A stretch of 64,000 nucleotides of DNA from JAAYTD01 sp964472015 (GCA_964472015.1 CAYYIP010000004.1:1-64000); one strand, 5' to 3'; positions 50,777 to 61,132 are shown, numbered from the stretch's first letter. The notes: generated from the letters alone by a model not told the origin. Translations and numbers: made by a program.

Positions 50777-51220
50777 TTATCTTTGAAATTCTACATATTT
50801 TGGTTCAGTAGGAATATAACTTTGATCATCCCAAAGAGTACTTGTTATCATAAGATCAGCACTATATCTATTGCATGCAATAGGTATATTATGTAATCTG
50901 CATTGTCTTAATAACATTTGTATATCAGCTTCATGAGCTTGTGAATTTAAATCGTCTATTAAGAATATTGCAAGATCAATTTCATGTCTTACTACCATTG
51001 CTGCTATTTCAGCATCTCCCCCATAAGGTCCGGAATGCATACAAGTTATATCTGCTATAATATTTTTTTCTTTAAATGCCTCGGCTACTAGTTTTCCCGT
51101 TGTGCCCGTACATACAAGTTTATGTTTTGATAATAATTCAGCATTAAATAAAGCCCATTCTACCATATCAGCTTTACGTCTATCGTGTGCAACTAAGGCT
51201 ATTTTTAATTCTTTAAGCAT
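50777..51220 (-). CDS. mgsA: Methylglyoxal synthase
   Basis: This enzyme converts dihydroxyacetone phosphate to methylglyoxal and phosphate, a bypass of lower glycolysis when phosphate is short. The 147-residue protein has the phosphate loop CTGTTGKL at about 37-44, the catalytic aspartate in SGPYGGDAEI (Asp69) and DDLNSQAHEADI with the conserved histidine (His96). Length is standard. The gene stands alone on the minus strand. Confidence 0.93.
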   Translation of the reverse strand: MLKELKIALVAHDRRKADMVEWALFNAELLSKHKLVCTGTTGKLVAEAFKEKNIIADITCMHSGPYGGDAEIAAMVVRHEIDLAIFLIDDLNSQAHEADIQMLLRQCRLHNIPIACNRYSADLMITSTLWDDQSYIPTEPKYVEFQR

Positions 51221-51291
51221 TTTTTTATTTTTAATAAAATTAATTTTAATAAAATAAATTGGTTATTATATATTATTATTTATATATTATA

Positions 51292-52038
51292 TTATTTTTT
51301 ATATAATATAGGTGTACAATTACATTGTTCTGCTACTATTTTTTTTGCTTCTAGAGCAGATTCTTCGCTTGAATAGTTACCTATAATAACAGCATAATGT
51401 TTTTCTCCATTTACAATTTTTTCTTTAACTTCAGTTCTTAATTTTAATTTTATAAATTTTTCCTTTTCAGCTTCTGCCGATTTTAACGAAGAATAAAGTC
51501 CAACTTGTAACCCATAATGTTGTTTTGTTGATACTATTTTGGTTTTTGTTTGTGTAGTTAAAGCTTTTTCAATTTGTTTAGTTTTTGGTTGTAATTTATA
51601 TTGCTCTTTACTTATTGCCATTTGAACAGCAATTGTTGCAAGTTCTAGAAAAGGTGAATTTTTATATTTTGTTCTAAAATATGATAATTCCTTTATTGCT
51701 TCTATTGTATCCCCAATTATTGAATTATATTGTATAATTCGTAATGCTGCATCATCTGCCCACTCACTATTTGGATATTTACTTAATATACGTTTATATA
51801 AAGGTAAAGCTTTTTCTATATTTTTTTGAATATCACCTTGTAATAATAATACACCCGGTTCATCAGGATAATCATCTGATAATTTTATTATTTTTGACTT
51901 GACTTCTTGAATTTTACCTTCTGCAATAAGTTTTAAATACGAATTAATTTGTGTATTTATAGTTTGTGAATATAAAATATTATTAAAACTTATTATAAGA
52001 GATATCAAAAATAATTTAATAAAAATATTTTTTTTCAT
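51292..52038 (-). CDS. Secreted TPR-like protein with SPOR domain
   Basis: This 248-residue protein has a signal peptide at about 1-24 (ending LYSQ). A helical TPR-like region resembling BamD/YbgF follows (PGVLLLQGDIQ, ALPLYKRILSKYPNSEWADD), then a C-terminal SPOR domain (about 170-248) with YGLQVGLYSSLKSAEAE and YAVIIGNYSSEESALEA. SPOR domains bind denuded glycan strands at the division site, so it is probably a periplasmic wall-associated protein. It lies 49 bases downstream of the YbbR gene. Confidence 0.82.
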   Translation of the reverse strand: MKKNIFIKLFLISLIISFNNILYSQTINTQINSYLKLIAEGKIQEVKSKIIKLSDDYPDEPGVLLLQGDIQKNIEKALPLYKRILSKYPNSEWADDAALRIIQYNSIIGDTIEAIKELSYFRTKYKNSPFLELATIAVQMAISKEQYKLQPKTKQIEKALTTQTKTKIVSTKQHYGLQVGLYSSLKSAEAEKEKFIKLKLRTEVKEKIVNGEKHYAVIIGNYSSEESALEAKKIVAEQCNCTPILYKK

Positions 52039-52087
52039 AATGTTTGGTATATTGTTTTCTTATAATTTAATTCTTTTTTATAAAAAG

Positions 52088-53092
52088 TTAGTGTATATAA
52101 CTAGGTTTTGTTATTTGATTAATTAGTACATATTTTGGATTCATATTTAATAATTTTGTATCAGTTGGTATTACTATTATAGGTTTTATTATTCCTGTAC
52201 TATCATCTAATATATCTTGATAATTTATACTTATAAAAATATCTTTAATATTTACTTTATTTATTACATCAATTCCACCACTTAAAGTAACAGAAAAATA
52301 TTTAGGACATATAGAATAAGTAGTTAGTAATTGTTCATTTGCATTTATCATTAAAGGTATATCTTCCAATGTTATTTCTGCATAAGGTTGTATTGTAGCA
52401 CTTATATTAACAATTTTTGGGTTAAGTTTTAATATAGAATTCATAGAATCCGATAAATTTATTTGTTTTATAAATGATGCAGTTACATTTTCAATTTTTA
52501 CTTTTTCTGTAAACCATTCATTTATATTATTTATTACATTTATGTTCCCTTTTATTATTGTATTTGCAGGTGTTATTTGTATGTTCCCAACTAAAGCAAA
52601 TCCTTTAGCAGGCGTTATTTGTATATTTGATTTTATTGGTACTTCTTTTGTAATTACACTAGATGTTTTAATATTTATTTTATCAGGGAAAAAACGATTT
52701 AAAGATATTTTTGAGATATTTTGTATTCCTTTTTGCATATCTACTGATGTTATAGTATAACTTGAATCAGCCTGTTTAAAAGGTACATCTGATAATTTTA
52801 TATAACAACGTTTTGTAGTATTAAGATTTAAATTTTTAAACAAATACCACCCTGTTCCACTAACATCAATTAATAATTTGTCTGCTGATAAATTTTCGCA
52901 AGCTCTATCAGCAGGCGGTTCTATTATTAATGGAACCTCTAACATCGTTTGATATTTATCATTGAAGCTTACATAAAGCCATAATATTAAAGCTAATAAT
53001 AAACAACTTCCAAATGTTTTAGAAGAAGCAAAATTTTTGATTTTTTCTTTTAATAATTTTAGTTTCTTTAATTCTTCTAATTTATTTTTCAC
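52088..53092 (-). CDS. YbbR-domain protein (possible CdaR)
   Basis: This 334-residue protein has a helical basic N-terminus, one membrane helix (SCLLLALILWLYVSF at about 30-44) and a periplasmic part with YbbR-like repeats. These include ITPAKGFALVGNIQITPANT and a second KIVNISATIQPYAEITLEDI. In Firmicutes the YbbR protein CdaR regulates CdaA; cdaA is present here 24 kb away, so the link is by family only. The start is a GTG; no ATG exists in the first hundred codons. Confidence 0.82.
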   Translation of the reverse strand: MKNKLEELKKLKLLKEKIKNFASSKTFGSCLLLALILWLYVSFNDKYQTMLEVPLIIEPPADRACENLSADKLLIDVSGTGWYLFKNLNLNTTKRCYIKLSDVPFKQADSSYTITSVDMQKGIQNISKISLNRFFPDKINIKTSSVITKEVPIKSNIQITPAKGFALVGNIQITPANTIIKGNINVINNINEWFTEKVKIENVTASFIKQINLSDSMNSILKLNPKIVNISATIQPYAEITLEDIPLMINANEQLLTTYSICPKYFSVTLSGGIDVINKVNIKDIFISINYQDILDDSTGIIKPIIVIPTDTKLLNMNPKYVLINQITKPSYIH

Positions 53093-53319
53093 TATATTTT
53101 ATTTATTATTATTTGCAAGTTTTAATAACACAAAAATATATAAAATTTATATTATGACAAAAAAATAAAATATATACTCTATATAAAATAAATACGATAT
53201 ATTTTAAGGCAGGTTTTAATATAAACTATATTTTTATTTAATTATAAATTAGAAATATGTATAGTAATTAATATTAATAAAATATTATAAATTTAATTTT
53301 AATAATATAGATACTGTTA

Positions 53320-53991
53320 TTAAAACAACCATCCAACTTGAGCGCCTACAAATAAATAGTTTCCTTCAATACTATTTTCTTTATCTTTATTTGATATTAT
53401 ATTGTTTAGGCCATAATCAAAAATAAAGTTTATTCTTGCACCTTCAATTAATTGATATCCTGCATTTATAGATGCTATTATTCCCATTTTGGTATCAAAT
53501 TTCCCTCCAATAGGTACATTAAACTTTTTAGCTATAGGCGATCTATATGATAATGATGATTCAGTTTCACTCATTATAGGAAAAGTTAATTTTGGTCCTA
53601 ACCCAATATAAAATCCTGTTTCTTCAATTTCATCTCCTATTTTTGTTGTTATCCAATAATTTAACATAATAGGTATGTTAATATAAGAATCTTTTAGTTT
53701 TACTAAAATAGTACTATCAGGCTTTTCACTTGATGTTGTAAGAAATTCAATGCCCGGATTTATTGTGATATTTTCTGTAATATCAAATTCTAATTGTACG
53801 CCTGCACCACCACCTAATCCAGAAATTTTATATTTTTGATTAGGGAAATCTGTTGGGGATATACTAAGGTTGTAATATCCAACACTTGCATAAGGTAAAA
53901 TATTAAATTCGCCAAATCCGAAGTCTATTGCATAAGAAATTTTGTTATTAATAACAAATATCAAAAGAAATAATAAAAAAAATTTTTTCAT
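53320..53991 (-). CDS. Outer-membrane beta-barrel protein (PorT-like)
   Basis: This 223-residue protein has a signal peptide at about 1-21. The rest consists of alternating strands that begin EFNILPYASVGYYNL and close with GNYLFVGAQVGWLF, ending in an aromatic residue as barrel proteins usually do. The segment KYKISGLGGGAGVQLEFDI is typical of the outer-membrane beta-barrel family that includes PorT. It is an eight-strand type by size. The function is unknown; the gene is transcribed away from tetR. Confidence 0.75.
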   Translation of the reverse strand: MKKFFLLFLLIFVINNKISYAIDFGFGEFNILPYASVGYYNLSISPTDFPNQKYKISGLGGGAGVQLEFDITENITINPGIEFLTTSSEKPDSTILVKLKDSYINIPIMLNYWITTKIGDEIEETGFYIGLGPKLTFPIMSETESSLSYRSPIAKKFNVPIGGKFDTKMGIIASINAGYQLIEGARINFIFDYGLNNIISNKDKENSIEGNYLFVGAQVGWLF

Positions 53992-54350
53992 ATTTTTATA
54001 TTTTTAATTTAACAATTTTTTAAAAATTTTATAATTTTATAATGAATAATATAATAATTAATATATGAGTTAATAATTATAATGTATTATTTTCAAAAAT
54101 ACAAAAAATATATCTAAATGCAAAAATATACGTATAAATATGTAGATTTTAATAACTAGTTTATATATTTAAAAATTTAAAAAAAAATTATAATTGTAAC
54201 ATATGAAGTAAGGTTTTCGTATTTTTCAACAAAATATTAAAAAAAACTAATAAAACTTTTTTAGTTTTTTTTGTTTTATTAATATTTTTTTGTTTATTTG
54301 TAAAAAATATTTTGCATAATCTTGTAAAAAAGTAAAAAAAGAGTTAATAA
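53992..54350. promoter_or_regulatory. Divergent region before the TetR operon, with inverted repeat
   Basis: A 359-base gap between the barrel gene (-) and tetR (+). AATATTTTTT (54281-54290) and AAAAAATATT (54302-54311) form an inverted repeat 40 bases before the tetR start, a possible operator. AAAAAACTA / TAGTTTTTT at about 54241-54270 can form another hairpin. TetR-type regulators normally bind such repeats, but AT-rich DNA makes chance matches likely. Confidence 0.35.
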
Positions 54351-55031
54351 ATGAAACAGCAAAAACAACGTGAACAAATCACAGAAAGATGTTTAGAAAT
54401 ATTTTTAACAAAAGGTATAAAAGTTAGTACCGATGAAATATCTCGTATTTTAGGTATTTCAAAACGTACTCTATATGAATTATTTGATAATAAAGCAGAA
54501 CTTATAAGAACTACGGCTGTTGTTGCTTTACGAAATATTCATAAAAAAATGTTAATATATTCCTCTGAGAATTTTGTTGGCAATAATTATAATATTATAG
54601 ATAGTTTATTACATATAAGCAATCTAGAATTTAATGAACTATTATATCTCTATCATTGTTTTATAGAAAGTGTTAAACAAATTTATCCTGATATCTATAA
54701 AGATGTTAATGAAATCCATATATGTGCTATTACAAAGAGTTTAAGTGATGCTATTAATGATGGCATAGAACAAAATATTTTTAGGCGTGATTTAAATAAA
54801 GATATAATAGTTTTTGCTTTGTTGAATATTAGTAATCAGTTACACGATGCAATGAAGGAAAAGGTTACGTTTTATAATAGATTTACTGTTGAAGAAGTTC
54901 TAGATAATACATTCTGGATATTTTTTCGTGGGATGTCTACGTCTTATGGTTTAAAGTTAATAGAAGAAAGATATATTCAAAATAAAAATCGTCAAAATAA
55001 AGATCAAATTCAAAAAAGTTTTAAGTTTTAA
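54351..55031 (+). CDS. TetR-family transcriptional regulator
   Basis: This 226-residue repressor-type protein has the TetR helix-turn-helix at about 5-50 (ITERCLEIFLTKGIKVSTDE ... LGISKRTLYELFDNKAEL). The C-terminal ligand domain is helical and not assignable. It is the first gene of a tripartite efflux operon, 78 bases before the TolC-like gene, the usual arrangement in Bacteroidota, and probably represses the operon until a substrate binds. Confidence 0.9.
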   Translation: MKQQKQREQITERCLEIFLTKGIKVSTDEISRILGISKRTLYELFDNKAELIRTTAVVALRNIHKKMLIYSSENFVGNNYNIIDSLLHISNLEFNELLYLYHCFIESVKQIYPDIYKDVNEIHICAITKSLSDAINDGIEQNIFRRDLNKDIIVFALLNISNQLHDAMKEKVTFYNRFTVEEVLDNTFWIFFRGMSTSYGLKLIEERYIQNKNRQNKDQIQKSFKF

Positions 55032-55109
55032 GTAATGTATAAAAAAATATAAATTATTTAAATATTTCATAATATATAAAACTAGATTAATAATAAATAA
55101 ATAATAAAA

Positions 55110-56402
55110 ATGAAACGAATATTTTTTGGAATACTTTTATTTAGTGTTTTAGGTTATTGGAACTTACAAGCACAAGCTGCTAGTTTACAACTATCTATTA
55201 AGCAAGCACAAGATTATGCAATAGAACATAATCTTAATTTGCAAAATTCTTCATTGGAAATTCAAAAAGCAGAAGCTCAAAGTTGGCAGGTATTAGCTAG
55301 TATGTTACCACAAGTGAGTGCAGGTTTTGATTATCAAAATTATTGTGGTTATAAAATGAATTTAATGGGGATGTCTATTCCTATGAATCCTGTTGGTACT
55401 CTTGGAGTTACTGCATCTTTTGCAGTAAGTGGTGCACAAGTTGTTAATGCTATGTTAGTTGATTTAGCTGTTAATATGGCTGATTTAAAAGTAAAGAAAG
55501 ATGAACAGGCAATAAAATCTCAGGTGCGTCAGATTTATATTTCTATTTTAGCAATGGAACAAACTATGTCTTTACTAGATTCTAGTTTATTAAATCTAAA
55601 AAAATTATATGATATCGCAGAAGAAGCAGTAAAACTTGGTGCTGCTGAACAGACCGCATCTGATCAAATATCTGTTCAAGTCGCTGCAATGCATAATACA
55701 ATAAATTCTACAAAACGTTCTATTGAAGTTTTGTATAATTCTTTAAGATTACAAATGGGTAGTGAAGTTAATGATGCAATAGTTTTAACTGATGATTTGA
55801 AAACACTCCTGCAAATAGATGTTATAAAACAATTGTTAGATATTCAATTTGATATTTCTAATAATTATAATTATCAATTATTATTAAGGAATGTTGAATT
55901 AGCAGATAAACAAATAACAATGGCAAAGGTTGCATATTTACCTACTTTAAGCGCATTTTATAAATATTCATATAGAACATATTTTGGAGCTTCAGAAGGT
56001 ATGAATATGACGCCGCCTAATCTAGTTGGATTATCTTTGAATATTCCTATATGGGCTAGTGGTGCTAGAATGAAAAAAGTAGCAGAAGCTGAAATATCAA
56101 AGCAAATAGTAGATAATACTTTAAAGAATACACAAAATGCCTTAATGATACAATATAAACAATTACATTATAATCTTACAAGTGCCTTAGAAGATTTTGA
56201 ATTACAAAATAATAATATAGAGGTTACACAACGTGTTTTTGAAAGTATTTTGAATAAGTATAAATATGGGACAGCATCTAGTATGGATGTTACAACTGCA
56301 AGTTCAAACTTGATAGCTGCACATAGTACATATGTAAAATCATTATTAGCATTGTTTAATGCTCAAATAGCGTTGGAAGATCTATTAAATAAGTACATTT
56401 AA
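55110..56402 (+). CDS. TolC-family outer-membrane efflux protein
   Basis: This 430-residue trimeric channel forms the outer-membrane exit of the pump. A signal peptide spans about 1-22 (ending LQAQA). Two outer-membrane efflux repeats follow, with SIKQAQDYAIEHNLNLQNS in the first and AQNALMIQYKQLHYNLTSAL plus KYKYGTASSMDVTTAS in the second, the latter being the conserved YxxG-x-A-S-x-D/L turn. It lies between tetR and the adaptor gene. Confidence 0.92.
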   Translation: MKRIFFGILLFSVLGYWNLQAQAASLQLSIKQAQDYAIEHNLNLQNSSLEIQKAEAQSWQVLASMLPQVSAGFDYQNYCGYKMNLMGMSIPMNPVGTLGVTASFAVSGAQVVNAMLVDLAVNMADLKVKKDEQAIKSQVRQIYISILAMEQTMSLLDSSLLNLKKLYDIAEEAVKLGAAEQTASDQISVQVAAMHNTINSTKRSIEVLYNSLRLQMGSEVNDAIVLTDDLKTLLQIDVIKQLLDIQFDISNNYNYQLLLRNVELADKQITMAKVAYLPTLSAFYKYSYRTYFGASEGMNMTPPNLVGLSLNIPIWASGARMKKVAEAEISKQIVDNTLKNTQNALMIQYKQLHYNLTSALEDFELQNNNIEVTQRVFESILNKYKYGTASSMDVTTASSNLIAAHSTYVKSLLALFNAQIALEDLLNKYI

Positions 56403-56437
56403 ATAATAAATAGAAAATTAAATAATAAGAGATAAAA

Positions 56438-57454
56438 ATGAAAAAATTTTTGCGTTTAATAGTTGCTATCTTGTTAATAGTTTTTACCTTAAGTTGTGGT
56501 AAAAAAGATGGCAAAAATACTAAAGTTGAAGAACGTGTTGAAAATGTAAAAACAGAACTAATAAAAAAAGATTCTATTGTAAGAATAATAGAATATCCTA
56601 CAACGTTACAAGGTTATGAACAGATGAATATTTCACCATCTGTTACCGGTAATATTGAACATATTTATGTTGATGTTGGTTCGAGAGTTAAAGCTGGTCA
56701 AATATTAATACGTATGGACCAAAATCAATTAAATCAAACAAAAATAACTTTAGCTTCTACAAAAACAGAATTACAACGTTTAGAAGCCTTAAAATCAACC
56801 GGCAGTGCTTCGCAACAGGCATATGATCAATTGAAATCAAAATACGATCAATTAGTCCAAACTTTATCTTTTTTAGAAACTAATACTTTTGTTAAAGCTA
56901 ATTTTTCAGGAGTTATTTCAGCTAAAAATTATGAAGATGGCGAAATGTATGCAGGACAACCAATTTTAACGTTAACTCAATTACATTTACTAAAAGCTTT
57001 TATTAGTATTCCAGAAACTTATTTCCCGATTGTAAAAAAAGGAATGAAAGTTGATATATATTCTGATATATATCCTGATAAAGTATTTGCTGCAACAATT
57101 GAGCAAATCTTCCCAACAATAGATGCTAGTACACATACTTTTCAAATAAAACTTAAAATTCCAAATCCAAAAGAATTAATAAGACCGGGGATGTTTGTAA
57201 GGACGTCTTTGGAACTAGGAAAAGTAAATACAATTGTAGTACCTTATCAATCAGTATTGAAAGTACAAGGTTCAAATGAACGTTATATTTTTATTAATAA
57301 TAATGGAGTAGCAAAACGTATAAAAGTAGAGTTAGGACAACGTTTTGATGCACAAATTGAAATAATTTCTGATGAATTGAAAGACGGTGATGAATTAATT
57401 GTAGTGGGGCAAGCACGTTTAAATGATGGAGCTAAAATAAAAGTTGTTGAATAA
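56438..57454 (+). CDS. RND efflux periplasmic adaptor (MFP), lipoprotein
   Basis: The adaptor bridges pump and channel. This 338-residue protein has a lipobox FTLSC at about 16-20. A lipoyl-like half motif, VTGNIEHIYVDVGSRVKAGQ, leads into a short coiled-coil hairpin (about 95-135). The second lipoyl half is VKANFSGVISAKNYEDGEMY, and a beta-barrel and membrane-proximal domain follow (RPGMFVRTSLELG). It starts 35 bases after tolC and ends 39 before the pump, as one operon. Confidence 0.93.
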   Translation: MKKFLRLIVAILLIVFTLSCGKKDGKNTKVEERVENVKTELIKKDSIVRIIEYPTTLQGYEQMNISPSVTGNIEHIYVDVGSRVKAGQILIRMDQNQLNQTKITLASTKTELQRLEALKSTGSASQQAYDQLKSKYDQLVQTLSFLETNTFVKANFSGVISAKNYEDGEMYAGQPILTLTQLHLLKAFISIPETYFPIVKKGMKVDIYSDIYPDKVFAATIEQIFPTIDASTHTFQIKLKIPNPKELIRPGMFVRTSLELGKVNTIVVPYQSVLKVQGSNERYIFINNNGVAKRIKVELGQRFDAQIEIISDELKDGDELIVVGQARLNDGAKIKVVE

Positions 57455-57493
57455 TAAAAAATAATTTAAGATTTATAAAATAGATATAAAGAA

Positions 57494-60400
57494 ATGAGTA
57501 TATATAAAAGATCAATAAATAGGCCGATTACTACATTGTTAATATTTGTAGCAGTGATAATATTAGGACTTTTTTCATTGCTAAAACTACCTATTGATTT
57601 ATTCCCGGAGTTAGAACCGCCTTTTGTAAGTATAATTACAACTTATCCAGGTGCAAATGGTAGTGAAATTGAAACTAATGTAACAAAGTTATTAGAAAAT
57701 TCATTGAATTCTGTTGATGGATTAAATAAAATAACATCAAGTTCAAAAGATAATATGTCACTTGTAACTCTTGAATTTGAGTGGGGACATAATCTTGATG
57801 AAGCAGTAAATGATATAAGATCGGCAATAGATGTAGTATATGATAATCTCCCAGATGGATGTTCTAAGCCATTAATTTTTAAGTTTAATTCTAATATGAT
57901 GCCTATTATGTCTTATGCTTTTACTGCAAAAGAAAGTTATGCAGGACTTGAAAAAATATTAGAAGATAATGTTGTTAATGTATTAAATAAAATAGATGGA
58001 ATTGGAAATATATCTTTATCAGGTGCACCAAAAAGATATGTTTATATTGATTTAGATCCTAATAAAGTTAATGCTTATAATTTAACATTAGAACAAGTAG
58101 GACAAGCAGTTTCATCAAATAATTTAAATCTTGCGTCTGGATCTGTTAAGATGGGCAAAGAGCAATATCAACTTAGAGTACAAAGTGAATATATTGAAAG
58201 TTCTGAAATAGGTGATATTGTAGTTTCTACGTCTATGATGGGTGTACCGGTGTATTTGCGGGATATAGCAACAGTTAGAGATACAATAAAAGATATTGCG
58301 CTTGAAGAAAAAATTAATGGGGTAGATGGAGTAAGACTTATAGTATTGAAACAATCAAATGCTAATACGGTAGATATTTGTGAAAAAGTACATTTAGAGA
58401 TGGCAAAAATTAAAAAGAATCTTCCAAAGGATATAGATATTAACTTGATTTTTGAATCAGCTGATGATATACGTGGTGCAGTGAATGGATTATCAGAAGC
58501 AATTATGTATGCTTTAATTTTTGTTGTTCTTGTTATTTTATTTTTCTTAGGACGATGGAGAGCTACTATAATAATAGCTCTGACTATTCCTATTTCATTG
58601 ATAGTATCTTTTATTTATCTTTTATTTACTGATAGTTCTTTGAATATTATTTCGCTTAGTGCCTTGAGTGTGGCTATTGGTATGGTAGTAGATGATGCTA
58701 TAGTTGTATTGGAAAATATTACTAGACATATAGATAGAGGTTCAAATCCACGAGATGCATCTATATATGCAACTAATGAAGTATGGATTGCGGTAATAAC
58801 AACAACTTTAGTTATTGTAGTTGTATTTGTTCCTCTTACTATGCTCGGCGGAATGGCAGGTACTATGTTTAAGGAACTTGGATGGATAGTTACTATTGTT
58901 ATTTGTACTTCTACTTTGGTTGCTATTTCATTGACTCCAATGTTATCTTCTAAGTTATTGAAATCTAAAAAAATAATTATTAATAAAGATGGATATGTTG
59001 AAGATGTTGAAAATAGAGATGGATGGTATCAAAAAAATATTGTTACTTTTTTAGATAAGATTGATAAGTTTTATGCGAATGTATTAAGAAAATGTTTAGA
59101 TCATAAAAAGAAAACTATATTTATTGCATTTACAATTTTTATTATTTCTTTATTACCTTTTGTTTTGGGTGGAATTGGAACAGATTTTATTCCAATGCAA
59201 GATAATGGACGTCTTAATGTAAGTATAGAATTACAACGCGGTACAAGAATTGAAGAAGCTATTGCTAGTGCACGTAAAATAGAAAAAAGGGTAGTTGCAT
59301 TAGTTCCTGAACTTAGATTAATATCTACATCTACGGGGGCAGATGATGAAGCCGGTTTTGCAGCTTTATTTGGAAACGCAAGTAATAATAAAATATCAAT
59401 GATAATTAAAACAACTAAAAAAAATAAGCGTAATCGTTCTATTGTTGATATTGCAGAAGTTTTAAGGAAAGAATTTGATAAAATACCAGAAATAATTACT
59501 TATCAAGTATCAACTTCTAATGGTATGGCCTTCGGCGGAGGTTCAACAGTAGATATTGAAGTATTTGGATATGATTTTGATAGAACAAATAAAGTAGTGA
59601 ATGATATAAAATTAATGGTTAAAAATATTAAAGGCGCAAGAGATATAAAAGTAAGTAGAGAAGAAGATAGAGCTGAGTTAAAAATTGTATGTGATAAGAC
59701 AAAATTAGCTTTACACGGTTTAAATTCCGCAACAGTTGCTAGATATGTACGTAATCGTGTATATGGAATGAACGCAGGATTTTTGAAAGAAGATGGTAAA
59801 GAATATGATATAGTGGTAAGAGTTACTGAAGAATATAGAAATACTATTACGGATATTGAAGAATTAACAATTATGACCCCAAGAGGGAAGTTATTAAAAC
59901 TTAAAGAAATTGCAACTATTAAAGAATATTGGAATCCGCCAAACATTGAAAGGCAGGCAAGACAACGTATTGTAAAAGTGTCGGTAACACCTGTTGATAT
60001 TTCACTTGGTGAATTAGCAAATGTTATTGAAAAAGATATTAAAAAAATAAATATACCACAAGATATAAGTATTAATATAGGTGGAAATTATGAAGAACAA
60101 CAAAAAACATTTGCTGATTTGGGAGTTTTGTTCTTGTTAATTGTATTATTGGTTTATATTGTTATGGCATCCCAATTTGAATCATATGCTAAGCCTTTTA
60201 TTATTATGATGTCCGTTCCTTTTGCGTTTTCGGGAGCAATTTTAGCTCTGTGGATTACTAATTATGATCTAGATATGATAGGTGCATTAGGGGTAGTATT
60301 ACTTGTAGGTATAGTTGTTAAAAATGGTATTGTACTAGTGGATTACATAAACTTAATGAGAGATAGAGGATATGAATTAAAAGAAGCTATTGCTTTATCT

Positions 60401-60661
60401 GGACAATCTAGGTTGAGACCTGTACTAATGACTGCGGTAACTACTATTCTTGGGATGTTCCCAATGGCATTAAGTACAAGTGAAGGCTCAGAAATTTGGG
60501 TGCCTATGGGAATAGTAGTTATTGGCGGACTTACAGTATCTACTTTTGTTACTTTAATTATTGTACCAGTGTTATATGCTGTTATGTCTCGTAAAGGTGA
60601 ACGAGATAAAACAAAAAAAGTTCGTGAAAAATTTATTTTTATGAATCTTTCTGATAAATAA
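57494..60661 (+). CDS. RND-family efflux pump
   Basis: This 1055-residue proton-driven inner-membrane pump is of the AcrB/HAE1 type, with 12 helices and two large periplasmic loops. TM4 contains the paired aspartates of proton relay in AIGMVVDDAIVVLENI. GFSFP-like N-terminal residues read KRSINRPITTLLIF. The C-terminal half has GVVLLVGIVVKNGIVLVDYI and RLRPVLMTAVTTILGMFPMA. Hydrophobic-amphiphilic compounds are the likely cargo, although the PII-like gene downstream resembles those behind heavy-metal RND pumps. A strong stem-loop follows. Confidence 0.95.
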   Translation: MSIYKRSINRPITTLLIFVAVIILGLFSLLKLPIDLFPELEPPFVSIITTYPGANGSEIETNVTKLLENSLNSVDGLNKITSSSKDNMSLVTLEFEWGHNLDEAVNDIRSAIDVVYDNLPDGCSKPLIFKFNSNMMPIMSYAFTAKESYAGLEKILEDNVVNVLNKIDGIGNISLSGAPKRYVYIDLDPNKVNAYNLTLEQVGQAVSSNNLNLASGSVKMGKEQYQLRVQSEYIESSEIGDIVVSTSMMGVPVYLRDIATVRDTIKDIALEEKINGVDGVRLIVLKQSNANTVDICEKVHLEMAKIKKNLPKDIDINLIFESADDIRGAVNGLSEAIMYALIFVVLVILFFLGRWRATIIIALTIPISLIVSFIYLLFTDSSLNIISLSALSVAIGMVVDDAIVVLENITRHIDRGSNPRDASIYATNEVWIAVITTTLVIVVVFVPLTMLGGMAGTMFKELGWIVTIVICTSTLVAISLTPMLSSKLLKSKKIIINKDGYVEDVENRDGWYQKNIVTFLDKIDKFYANVLRKCLDHKKKTIFIAFTIFIISLLPFVLGGIGTDFIPMQDNGRLNVSIELQRGTRIEEAIASARKIEKRVVALVPELRLISTSTGADDEAGFAALFGNASNNKISMIIKTTKKNKRNRSIVDIAEVLRKEFDKIPEIITYQVSTSNGMAFGGGSTVDIEVFGYDFDRTNKVVNDIKLMVKNIKGARDIKVSREEDRAELKIVCDKTKLALHGLNSATVARYVRNRVYGMNAGFLKEDGKEYDIVVRVTEEYRNTITDIEELTIMTPRGKLLKLKEIATIKEYWNPPNIERQARQRIVKVSVTPVDISLGELANVIEKDIKKINIPQDISINIGGNYEEQQKTFADLGVLFLLIVLLVYIVMASQFESYAKPFIIMMSVPFAFSGAILALWITNYDLDMIGALGVVLLVGIVVKNGIVLVDYINLMRDRGYELKEAIALSGQSRLRPVLMTAVTTILGMFPMALSTSEGSEIWVPMGIVVIGGLTVSTFVTLIIVPVLYAVMSRKGERDKTKKVREKFIFMNLSDK

Positions 60662-60693
60662 AAGTAACAAGTAAAATAATAAATAAATTTTAA

Positions 60694-60733
60694 TTTTATA
60701 GTAGTATAGTTGCTATACTACTATAAAAGTTTT
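60694..60733 (+). terminator. 16-bp perfect stem-loop after the RND gene
   Basis: TTTTATAGTAGTATAG and CTATACTACTATAAAA pair perfectly across a 3-base loop, followed by GTTTTTAG. It is the longest perfect hairpin apart from the palindrome at 48788. It separates the pump from the PII-like gene, which may therefore have lower or independent expression. Confidence 0.75.
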
Positions 60734-60838
60734 TAGAATATAATTGAAATAATAATTGAATATTTTAAAAAGTTAAATTTTTTTGATATTTAAAAGTTAA
60801 TATTTAAAATTAATATTTAATTATGAAAGGATGAATTT

Positions 60839-61132
60839 ATGAAAGCTGTATTTATAGTATTTAATCAATCAAATACGGAAAGAGTTGAATATATTTTGGA
60901 TCAATTGGATATAAGAGGGTTTACCTTATGGGAACAAATACAAGGACGAGGTACTGAAACTGGCGAACCGAGACGAGGAACCCATACTTGGCCTGAAATG
61001 AACTCAGCAGTTATTACTATTATTGAAGATGAAAAAGTAGACGAACTATTACAAACAGTTAGAAAACTTGATAATCGTAATAAAGAAATTGGCGTAAGAG
61101 CTTTTGTTTGGAATGTAGAAAAAACAGTATAA
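60839..61132 (+). CDS. PII-like signalling protein
   Basis: This 97-residue protein has the ferredoxin-like beta-alpha-beta outline of PII: MKAVFIVFNQSNTERVEYIL, then LDIRGFTLWEQIQGRGTETG and a second half NSAVITIIEDEKVDELLQTV with a final strand GVRAFVWNV. The GRG and EPRRGTHTWPEMN loop replaces the usual T-loop. Members of this group (DUF3240 and related) are found behind RND pumps. What it binds is unknown. AAGG before the ATG supports the start. Confidence 0.8.
   Translation: MKAVFIVFNQSNTERVEYILDQLDIRGFTLWEQIQGRGTETGEPRRGTHTWPEMNSAVITIIEDEKVDELLQTVRKLDNRNKEIGVRAFVWNVEKTV

Noticed and set aside
59503..59946. 147-residue minus-strand frame inside the RND pump
   Set aside because: It lies wholly within a well-conserved gene on the other strand.
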